From the NCBI GenBank assembly GCA_937126915.1, contig CAKZLM010000031.1, forward strand, positions 77,825 through 111,791: a DNA stretch of 33,967 nucleotides, written 5' to 3'. The translations under genes and the position numbers were made by a program. Within the stretch, counting starts at the first letter, position 1. The number at the start of each line of letters is the position of its first letter. This DNA comes from an uncultured Alphaproteobacteria bacterium (GTDB lineage Bacteria; Pseudomonadota; Alphaproteobacteria; Sphingomonadales; SMXR01). The notes below the pieces were generated by a model. It ran no database searches. It was not told the DNA's origin and saw nothing but the letters and a program-made list of their open reading frames with translations. Positions 7,727 through 14,342 of this stretch are shown here, piece after piece.

Positions 7727-7741
7727 ACACTATTATAGTGT
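7727..7741. promoter_or_regulatory. Dyad upstream of the YHYH gene
   Basis: ACACTA-TTA-TAGTGT is a perfect 6-bp dyad with a 3-base centre, 32 bases before the YHYH start codon. Its size and place fit an operator, but no regulator can be assigned. Confidence 0.3.
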
Positions 7742-7814
7742 AATACAGGCAAATATATAAACCATTTGTATTTTTCTAGAAGATTGGGCCGCGACTAGTA
7801 CTTGACAGAACTCA

Positions 7815-7831
7815 CATCTGTCGCTCAGATG
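7815..7831 (+). repeat. Small hairpin in the VTT gene leader
   Basis: CATCTG (7815-7820) and CAGATG (7826-7831) form a 6-bp stem with a 5-base loop, 15 bases before the AGGAGG of the VTT gene. A perfect TTGACA lies at 7802-7807, but the matching -10 region (TCAGAT at 7825-7830) is weak and is buried in the stem. Confidence 0.3.
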
Positions 7832-7854
7832 ACCGCACATAATGATAGGAGGTA

Positions 7855-8514
7855 TTGATTAAAGCACTGATATTCATAGGGTTGCGTGTTTTCGCGGTGT
7901 TTTTGCTGATCATGGCTTTGGTGAAGATAAGCGGTTTGGTTAGCTGGAATGATCTTGAGACGTGGATGCAGGCGGGACAGGACCTTAACACATTTTATGT
8001 GTTTGCCTTTGTGGTTACCCTCTTAATTATTGATACTTTTTTGTCGGTACCAACGGTATTGCTAAGTCTGTTGGCTGGTTATTATTTAGGCGTCTTTTTA
8101 GGTGGTTTGGCTGTGAGTAGCGGGTTATTGGCGATGGGAAGCGTTGCTTATGCTATGGGGCGCTGGCGCGGCGATGATATTTTAAAACGATTTGAGAAAG
8201 ACCCTAAAAAACGCGCTGAAACTCGAATGTTATTTGAGGAAAAAGGGGCTTTGTTACTGATATTTGGGCGCGCCGTTCCAATGTTGCCAGAAACATCGTG
8301 TGTGTTGGCGGGGCTAACTAAAATGCCGTTAACAAAATTTTATGTGGCCCATGGGTTGGGCAGCATTCCCTATGGATTTATTTTGGCGTTTAGTGGGGCT
8401 GTGTCCACTGTAACTGATCCTACAGCGGGTTTATGGGGCTGGTTGGGTGTAACTGCGGTCTTAGCCATTGCTTGGCAATTTTGGGGTAAAAAAGCCCACC
8501 ATGATAAGTCATAG
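7855..8514 (+). CDS. VTT/DedA-like (TVP38/TMEM64 family) membrane protein
   Basis: This family comprises integral inner-membrane proteins implicated in lipid flipping and envelope homeostasis; the specific substrate is unknown. The 219-residue sequence has an N-terminal hydrophobic helix, then FVVTLLIIDTFLSVPTVLLSLLAGYYLGVFLGGLAVSSG, then the family signature FGRAVPMLPETSCVLAGLTKMPLTKFYVAHGLGSIPYGF, and a last helix near the C-terminus. The start is unusual. An in-frame TAG overlaps the perfect AGGAGG (7847-7852), so translation must begin downstream of it. TTG at 7855 is only 2 bases from the ribosome-binding site, ATT at 7858 is 5 bases away, and CTG at 7867 is 14 away. The last codons and stop lie inside the terminator of the convergent M56 gene. 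Confidence 0.82.
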   Translation: MIKALIFIGLRVFAVFLLIMALVKISGLVSWNDLETWMQAGQDLNTFYVFAFVVTLLIIDTFLSVPTVLLSLLAGYYLGVFLGGLAVSSGLLAMGSVAYAMGRWRGDDILKRFEKDPKKRAETRMLFEEKGALLLIFGRAVPMLPETSCVLAGLTKMPLTKFYVAHGLGSIPYGFILAFSGAVSTVTDPTAGLWGWLGVTAVLAIAWQFWGKKAHHDKS

Positions 8515-8520
8515 TGGGCT
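8487..8520 (-). terminator. Terminator of the blaI-M56 operon, inside the end of the VTT gene
   Basis: On the minus strand AGCCCACTATGA pairs with TCATGGTGGGCT (12 bp with one G-T) around a 4-base loop, followed by six Ts. It is 33 bases past the M56 stop. It covers the last coding residues and the TAG of the convergent VTT gene. Confidence 0.85.
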
Positions 8521-8552
8521 ACAATGAGTTAAGGGCGGCTAGCGCGCTATAA

Positions 8553-10937
8553 TTAACGCGTGCCATTCTGCCTTTCGCGCAAGATACGGGCGACGCGGCC
8601 ATAATTTTGATCGCTGCCCATGGTCGCTGCGGCTTTATCAATTTGATTATAAAGGTCGGCGTCTTGCGGCATGCTATCAAGGATTGCGATCAGAGACTGC
8701 ATGCGTTCATGATCACTGTCCATGGTTTCAAGGGCGGTGATAAGCATCGACCATTGTGGTTTAGTAAGGGTGCCAGTTGAGGCTATTTTCACCACAACTT
8801 GGCGTTTTTCATAGTCGCTTTCAATCTCATCAAGGGCGCTCAAAACAAAGCCTAAGCTTTTATCAGAATTGCCAAGGCGATCACCCGCAGACATGATGAT
8901 TTGGCGCAATTCATAATCGCTTTCCACATTGTTGGTGGCAATCTCGATAAATTTAGCAAATGAGGCATCATCAATATCACCGCGTCCCAGGGCCTGCATC
9001 ATGATTTGGCGTATTTCATAGTCGCTATCCATGGTTTCCACCAGTGAGACAATGATGTCATAGGTCATGGCGTTAAGCTCATATTTCTCCAATACGGGCA
9101 TTAAGATTTGACGCTTTTCATAGTCACTGTCTAAGGGTTCTGCCATTTTTAAGATGTGCGGCAGAGTTTCAGCTGTCACTGTTTCGTTATTGAATAGGGT
9201 GGTTAAAATAACGCGGGTTTCATAGTCACTATCCAAACTTTTTGTGTGATCAGCAAAACGTTTCAAGTCATCGGCAGTAAGGTCAGCATGCTCAATTAGT
9301 GAAACCGCAATTTTTCTTAGGGTATAATCGGTTGGGGCTTTATCCATCATGGCATAAACAGCCTCAACGCCGCCGTCTGCAAGGGCAATCTCAACCCGCG
9401 CATCGGTATACATGCCGGAACGGTTAATCAAGTTGGTGATACCAGCTTCAAACCAAGCCTTTGCGGCATCGTCAAAAGGGGCATCATCGCCATCAATTTC
9501 ATAATCATAAACCAATTGGCCGTCTTTTTCGCTAATACGAACAGCGTGTTCACTATCGCCATCATCGGTTTGCATTTCGAAATGGCCATTCTCACTAATG
9601 CCTATGAGGTTGGTAAACAAGCGATTAAACTCAAGGTCTCCACGCCATGAGGCATCAACGGTGGTGTCGCCATCGCTGGTTTTAAAGTAGTTTTTGCCGC
9701 CATCATCGGTGATGTGAATGCTGGTGCTGTGGCCTTTGTCTTTATGGTCGTCAAACATGCTGGCTTCAGCAATTTGAAAATTGGGTAGCGATAAAGCAAG
9801 GCCAGTTAAAACAACAAATGACGCTGCTTTGGTTACTAATCCAGCGCTTTTAAAGCCAAGTGATTTTGAGCGAACAAGGCGTTCAATGCGGGTTTTTAAG
9901 AGTGAGTGGTTATGTGCCATGGCTATTCCTAACTGTCGTGATTCAGGTTGTATGTTTTGGTTGGTTAGTTTTTCCGCACAAACATACAGCGTGGTTGCTA
10001 CTGCTTGGGCGTTTTGGGTTTGTCTTGCAGCCCATTCATCTGCAGCCAGTTCAGCAATCACCCGAAGGCGTTTGTGAACCAATCGGAACAGGGGCTGGAA
10101 GAAGAAGATGCGCTCTAACGATTGCATCAATAGAAAGAAATGTGGGTCGCGGCGAACCAAATGGCCCAATTCGTGGGCAAGCATGCCTTCAAGCTGATCA
10201 TCATCCAATTCATTTAACGCCCATTTAGGGATGCAAATCTCATGACCGGGCAGGCAAATGGGACTGACCATGTCCTTGGCGACACTGATATGGGGCATAT
10301 GTTTTAGGCCAGCCCGCTGCACAGTACGGTTCAAAATTTGCCAAATTTTGTGATCAGGATTTAAGGGAATGCGTGGCCCAACGGTTTTAACCGCATCACG
10401 GTAAATCCAGATTAAATGCATTATTAAGCCAACAGCCACCGCCAGCCAAAAGACCGCAATTTGATGCAAAGGGTTGCTGGGCATACCAGGGAATAGGGCA
10501 GTGATATTTTCCATGAAAGACAGCGACGATTGTCTCTGGCGGCCTTCAAGATCAGCGCTTGCTACTGGTGTGTTGGTGTCATCAGTGTTACTGGCTTTTA
10601 GGGTTAAAGCTAGTTCTGATACGGGCATTTTATCAGTAAGATCGGCAATGTTATCAGGAATGGCTTTCACGCTTAGACTGTTGTTCCGTTCTTTTAAAAG
10701 GGCGGGTTTTTCAACAACCACATCTTTTGAAAAGGGTGAGCCCAAGGGGAATGACGCCAACGTGGCGGTTAAAAAGCCCACCGCCAAAGCGGTTTGCCAG
10801 ATGGTTTCAGATAGCCCCGCATTGGGTTGAAATCGCATTTTATGAATCGCCCATGCAAGGCCAATAATAACGGTGGAATGAACAATAAAATTCATCAGCC
10901 ACGATAAAATAAGATTTTCTGTGATGAGGTCGATCAT
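8553..10937 (-). CDS. M56-family (BlaR1/MecR1-like) membrane metalloprotease with SDYE-repeat sensor domain
   Basis: M56 proteins sense an outside signal and trigger proteolysis that relieves a BlaI-type repressor. Residues 1-390 are the membrane protease part: hydrophobic segments at about 9-31, 46-63, 158-178 and 370-386, with HELGH at 255-259 (zinc ligands and catalytic Glu) and Glu296 in AELAADEWA as the likely third ligand. Residues ~390-530 are Asp-rich and beta-like. Residues 530-785 contain eight repeats with SDYExRQIL-type cores at 536, 570, 604, 638, 673, 707, 741 and 775, a 34-35-residue period suggesting an alpha-solenoid outside the membrane. No penicillin-binding SxxK/SxN/KTG domain is seen, so a beta-lactam sensor role is unlikely; the ligand is unknown. 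The start overlaps the blaI stop (ATGA), so the two are coupled. Confidence 0.88.
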   Translation of the reverse strand: MIDLITENLILSWLMNFIVHSTVIIGLAWAIHKMRFQPNAGLSETIWQTALAVGFLTATLASFPLGSPFSKDVVVEKPALLKERNNSLSVKAIPDNIADLTDKMPVSELALTLKASNTDDTNTPVASADLEGRQRQSSLSFMENITALFPGMPSNPLHQIAVFWLAVAVGLIMHLIWIYRDAVKTVGPRIPLNPDHKIWQILNRTVQRAGLKHMPHISVAKDMVSPICLPGHEICIPKWALNELDDDQLEGMLAHELGHLVRRDPHFFLLMQSLERIFFFQPLFRLVHKRLRVIAELAADEWAARQTQNAQAVATTLYVCAEKLTNQNIQPESRQLGIAMAHNHSLLKTRIERLVRSKSLGFKSAGLVTKAASFVVLTGLALSLPNFQIAEASMFDDHKDKGHSTSIHITDDGGKNYFKTSDGDTTVDASWRGDLEFNRLFTNLIGISENGHFEMQTDDGDSEHAVRISEKDGQLVYDYEIDGDDAPFDDAAKAWFEAGITNLINRSGMYTDARVEIALADGGVEAVYAMMDKAPTDYTLRKIAVSLIEHADLTADDLKRFADHTKSLDSDYETRVILTTLFNNETVTAETLPHILKMAEPLDSDYEKRQILMPVLEKYELNAMTYDIIVSLVETMDSDYEIRQIMMQALGRGDIDDASFAKFIEIATNNVESDYELRQIIMSAGDRLGNSDKSLGFVLSALDEIESDYEKRQVVVKIASTGTLTKPQWSMLITALETMDSDHERMQSLIAILDSMPQDADLYNQIDKAAATMGSDQNYGRVARILRERQNGTR

Positions 10938-11305
10938 GATTTAGCATCCTCATCCAACAGCTTTTTAATTTCAGCCAAGTCGTCTTTTTCAAACTGGTTG
11001 TCTTCAACCAAATGCGCCATTAGGGCGGCTTTATTGCCGCCAAACAAGGTGCTGACAAGGTTGGAGACCATGCTACGTTTAACTTGTGCCTCGCTAATAA
11101 GGGGAACAAAGACTTTTTCGCGACCACGCATTTTTGATGACAAAACACCTTTTTTCTCAAGCCGCGTTAAAATGGTGCCAATGGTGGTATGCGCCAAGTC
11201 AAGATCAGGCTGGTGCTGCTGTATATCCTTAGCAGACCCTTCGCCTAAGGCCCAAAGAACTTCAACGAGGCTATATTGTTGTTCGGATAATTTATGCGCT
11301 GTCAT
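10934..11305 (-). CDS. BlaI/MecI/CopY-type transcriptional repressor
   Basis: This is a winged-helix repressor that binds dyads as a dimer and is inactivated when its M56 partner triggers cleavage. The 123-residue protein has the family N-terminus LSEQQYSLVEVLWALGEGSAKDIQQH, then the recognition segment LAHTTIGTILTRLEKKGVLSSKMRGREKVFVPLISE, then a C-terminal dimerisation helix region with FGGNKAALMAHLVED. Length is normal. It overlaps the M56 gene by 4 bases (ATGA) downstream. Two tandem 16-bp operators sit 20 and 42 bases upstream of its start, so it almost certainly represses its own operon. No beta-lactamase or PBP gene lies in the window, so its other targets must be elsewhere. Confidence 0.93.
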   Translation of the reverse strand: MTAHKLSEQQYSLVEVLWALGEGSAKDIQQHQPDLDLAHTTIGTILTRLEKKGVLSSKMRGREKVFVPLISEAQVKRSMVSNLVSTLFGGNKAALMAHLVEDNQFEKDDLAEIKKLLDEDAKS

Positions 11306-11324
11306 GTTTTCAATCCATATTTAT

Positions 11325-11340
11325 TACGACACTTGTAGTA
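11325..11340. promoter_or_regulatory. BlaI-type operator 1
   Basis: TACGACACTTGTAGTA is an imperfect dyad (TACGACA / TGTAGTA, one mismatch) of the TACnACA-n2-TGTnGTA form bound by BlaI/MecI repressors. It lies 20 bases before the repressor start codon. Confidence 0.75.
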
Positions 11341-11346
11341 GTTAAC

Positions 11347-11362
11347 TACGACATGTGTAGTA
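11347..11362. promoter_or_regulatory. BlaI-type operator 2
   Basis: TACGACATGTGTAGTA repeats operator 1 with only the two central bases changed. The period between the two sites is 22 bp, about two helical turns, so two dimers would bind on the same face. It directly follows a -35-like TTGACT (11366-11371, minus strand), so binding would block RNA polymerase. Confidence 0.75.
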
Positions 11363-11505
11363 GAGAGTCAATATATTTTTTATGATGATGTTTACGCTAC
11401 TGCTTAAAAGATTGCCTTTTTAGGCCGCGTGGGCTATTCAAAGTCTTAAGAGAAGAGCAGCTGGTCATCTGTGCCCAGCATAAAAGAATTTAAGGAATTG
11501 GTCGT

Positions 11506-13188
11506 ATGGCTTCTTATCAATATGTCTATGTGATGAAGGGTTTGAACAAAACCTATCCTGGTGGTCGTCAGGTCTTAAAAGATATTACCCTGTCTTTCTT
11601 ACCCGGCGCAAAAATCGCGGTGATTGGTACCAACGGTGCAGGTAAATCTACCTTGATGAAAATTATGGCGGGTATTGATACTGATTATACCGGTGAAGCA
11701 TGGGCGGCTGATGGGGTTAAGCTTGGCTATTTGCCACAGGAACCACAGCTTGACGAAAGCCTAACGGTTAAAGAAAACGTTATGGAAGGTTTGAAGGAAA
11801 TTAAAGAGCTGATGCAAAAGTTCGAAGAAATTTCCATGCGTTTTGGCGAAGACCTAACCGATGATGAAATGAATAATCTGATGGCAGAGCAGGGCGAGCT
11901 GCAAGAAAAAATTGATGCCGTCGATGGATGGTCTTTGGATAATCATATTGAGGTGGCGATGGAGGCCTTACGTTGCCCACCAGGCGATTGGGCGGTTGAT
12001 AAATTATCAGGCGGTGAGCGCCGTCGTGTTGCCCTTTGCCGCTTATTGCTTGAAAAACCTGACATTTTAATGCTCGATGAGCCGACCAACCACTTGGACG
12101 CTGAATCAGTGGCATGGTTGGAACGTTACCTACAAGAATATAAAGGAACCGTTATTCTGGTAACCCACGATCGTTACTTCCTTGATAATGTTGTGGGTTG
12201 GGTTCTTGAGCTTGACCGTGGAGCTGGTATTCCATGGGAAGGCAATTACTCCAACTGGTTAGAGCAAAAACAAAAACGCCTGAAACAAGAAAGCAAATCA
12301 GAAGAAGCCCGTGAAAAGGCCTTGGCACGCGAACTTGAGTGGATTAGGCAATCTCCTAAAGCCCGCCAATCTAAATCAAAGGCGCGTATTCGTGCATATG
12401 ATGAATTGGTCAATGAATCGCGTGAAAAACTTGAAAACCGGGCTCAAGTGATGATCCAACCGCCAGAGCGTTTGGGCAATGTGGTGCTTGAAGTTGAGCA
12501 TTTGAAAAAGGGCTTTGAAGATAAGCTTTTGATCGAAGATCTAACCTTTAAATTACCCCCCGGTGGCATTGTTGGTATCATTGGTCCCAACGGTGCGGGT
12601 AAATCAACCCTGTTCCGTATGATTACAGGCGATGAAAAACCAGATGAAGGCAGCATGCGTCTTGGCGATAGTGTGAAGCTGGCCTATGTGGATCAAAGCC
12701 GCGATGCCTTGGATGGTAACAAAACCGTTTGGGAAGAAATTTCTGAGGGTAATGACATTTTCTATTTCGGTAAAAAAGAGATCAACACCCGCGCCTACGT
12801 CAGCCAGTTTGGTTTCAGAGGGGCCGAGCAGCAAAAGAAAATTGGTGTTCTATCAGGTGGTGAGCGCAATCGTGTACATCTTGCCAAAACTTTGAAAGAG
12901 GGCGGTAACGTATTATTGTTGGATGAACCGACCAACGATCTGGACGTTGAAACCCTTCGCGCCCTTGAAGAAGCGTTAGAGACCTATGCAGGTTGCGCGG
13001 TGATCATCACCCACGATCGTTTCTTCCTAGATCGCTTGGCAACTCATATCCTTGCGTTTGAGGGTGACAGTCATGTGGAATGGTTTGAAGGTAACTTTGA
13101 AGACTATGAAGCCGATAAAAAGCGTCGCCTAGGCATCGATATCGATCAACCACAACGCATCAAATACAAAAAATTTGAACGCGGCTAG
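11506..13188 (+). CDS. ettA: Energy-dependent translational throttle protein EttA (ABC-F ATPase)
   Basis: EttA is a soluble ABC-F ATPase that binds the ribosomal E site and gates entry into elongation according to the ATP/ADP ratio. There are two ABC domains and no membrane segment. The first has Walker A GTNGAGKST (residues 41-49), LSGGERRR and LMLDEPTNHLD. The second has GPNGAGKST (from residue 360), LSGGERNR and LLLDEPTNDLD. The ~80-residue linker between them is Lys/Arg/Glu-rich (KQKRLKQESKSEEAREKALARELEW), as in the P-site tRNA-interaction motif. Length (560) and the YVYVMKGLNKTYPGGRQVLKDI N-terminus match EttA more closely than Uup or other ABC-Fs. AAGGA precedes the ATG by 9 bases. It is divergent from blaI and is followed by a terminator. 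Confidence 0.96.
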   Translation: MASYQYVYVMKGLNKTYPGGRQVLKDITLSFLPGAKIAVIGTNGAGKSTLMKIMAGIDTDYTGEAWAADGVKLGYLPQEPQLDESLTVKENVMEGLKEIKELMQKFEEISMRFGEDLTDDEMNNLMAEQGELQEKIDAVDGWSLDNHIEVAMEALRCPPGDWAVDKLSGGERRRVALCRLLLEKPDILMLDEPTNHLDAESVAWLERYLQEYKGTVILVTHDRYFLDNVVGWVLELDRGAGIPWEGNYSNWLEQKQKRLKQESKSEEAREKALARELEWIRQSPKARQSKSKARIRAYDELVNESREKLENRAQVMIQPPERLGNVVLEVEHLKKGFEDKLLIEDLTFKLPPGGIVGIIGPNGAGKSTLFRMITGDEKPDEGSMRLGDSVKLAYVDQSRDALDGNKTVWEEISEGNDIFYFGKKEINTRAYVSQFGFRGAEQQKKIGVLSGGERNRVHLAKTLKEGGNVLLLDEPTNDLDVETLRALEEALETYAGCAVIITHDRFFLDRLATHILAFEGDSHVEWFEGNFEDYEADKKRRLGIDIDQPQRIKYKKFERG

Positions 13189-13256
13189 GGTTTAAGGTTG
13201 CAACCATTTGGCGGCAACAATATTAAGCGCCATAAAAGCCCTTAAAAGACAAATAG

Positions 13257-13287
13257 GCATCATCAAGCAAATTGATGGTGCTTTTTT
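13257..13287 (+). terminator. Intrinsic terminator of ettA
   Basis: GCATCATC (13257-13264) pairs with GATGGTGC (13274-13281), 8 bp with one G-T, around a 9-base loop, followed by six Ts. It lies 69 bases past the ettA stop. Confidence 0.8.
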
Positions 13288-13745
13288 GCGGTTTATTGTT
13301 GTGACGTGTTTAACCGCCCTGCTGTAAAAACACTATAGCATTATGATGGTGCCTCATATCTGCTGGCAAGGATTGTCGGTGCCTTGGAACGCCTTTTGAT
13401 GGGCAATTAGCAACAAATATGTTTTGATAGCGCATCATTGTTTCAATTATTGCAACGCAACTGTTCAATATACGCGATTTATTTTGTGGATTGGTCGTCA
13501 TAGGTTAGTCTTAATCCATGAGGGGAGCTTATTGTTTGAAAGTAGGCACCGACAACAGGAGCTTTTAGATTGAGAAGGCTTATTGTACCGCCATCCCGAT
13601 GAGGCTTTGGTAAAAGCTTCAAGGTTAGGGGGGCACACATCGCACATGTCGGGGCATTTAAACAAATAAGGCTTTAGTTTCCTTAAATGGGGTAAAATTG
13701 TGGGTACCATGTTTTGGGCCTAAAAGATGAATAGGAGACGATAAA
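13288..13745. other. Intergenic stretch with no convincing gene
   Basis: Between the ettA terminator and the DoxX gene I see no recognisable protein or RNA gene. Two short minus-strand frames exist (13310-13501, 63 residues; 13498-13710, 70 residues, Cys-rich) and they overlap by ATGA. Neither has a clear ribosome-binding site or family resemblance. The last ~60 bases should hold the DoxX promoter and its AGGAG. Confidence 0.5.
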
Positions 13746-14156
13746 ATGTTGATGATGTTTCAAGCCAATGCAGAAAAATATGGCCCTCTGGTTGGACGTT
13801 TATTATTAGCCTTTATGTTTATCATGGCAGGCGTTGATAAAATTAATGGGTATGAGGGCACACAGGCCTATATGAATAGTATGGGTGTGCCGGGGGCTCT
13901 ATTACCCTTAGTGATTATCACCGAAGTTGTCGGTGGATTTGCCATTGTGTTGGGATGGCAAACGCGTCTTGCAGCCTTTGCTTTGGCTGGCTTTACCATT
14001 ATTTCAGGCTTGTTGTTCCATTATGACCCTGAAAACCAAATGCAAATGATCATGTTGATGAAAAATTTCTCAATTGCGGGTGGTTTCCTCCTATTGGTGG
14101 CCATGGGGCCAGGTCCGTTTGCCTTGGATAATCGTGGTAAAGGCAGCGAAGATTAG
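13746..14156 (+). CDS. DoxX-family membrane protein
   Basis: DoxX-like proteins are small four-helix inner-membrane proteins; some take part in thiosulfate oxidation or redox stress, but most have no defined role. The 136-residue product has four hydrophobic segments: GRLLLAFMFIMAGVDKI, GALLPLVIITEVVGGFAIVLGW, AAFALAGFTIISGLLF, and a last one ending GGFLLLVAMGPGPFALD. The R-x10-G-x2-K pattern in helix 1 and the E in ITEVVGG are typical of the family. AGGAG lies 8 bases before the ATG at 13746. It is monocistronic, with a terminator after it. The nearby genes do not suggest a partner. Confidence 0.88.
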   Translation: MLMMFQANAEKYGPLVGRLLLAFMFIMAGVDKINGYEGTQAYMNSMGVPGALLPLVIITEVVGGFAIVLGWQTRLAAFALAGFTIISGLLFHYDPENQMQMIMLMKNFSIAGGFLLLVAMGPGPFALDNRGKGSED

Positions 14157-14183
14157 GCGCTCAGGCGTTTTGAAAACTTGTTG

Positions 14184-14213
14184 AAGGAGGGGGCTTTGGA
14201 TCTCTCCTTTTTT
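14184..14213 (+). terminator. Terminator of the DoxX gene
   Basis: AAGGAG (14184-14189) pairs with CTCCTT (14204-14209), 14-base loop, followed by TTTTG. It lies 27 bases past the stop. The stem is short. Confidence 0.6.
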
Positions 14214-14342
14214 GTTTAGGGCACCATCAACTATTATAAGGAAAGTGTTTTAGGGTGATGCTTGATATCACATATTGAATATTTCCTATTTGAAGCGGCT
14301 TGTGCTAGCCTCTCTTAAATTCATGCGAGGGAGGGTAAGATC

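Noticed and set aside
8553-10937. Beta-lactam resistance operon
   Set aside because: BlaI/M56 pairs are often labelled so, but the sensor lacks a penicillin-binding domain and no beta-lactamase or PBP gene is present.
13288-13745. tRNA, 5S, 6S or SRP RNA gene in the gap
   Set aside because: I looked for cloverleaf arms, the 3' CCA end and the conserved cores of these RNAs and found none.
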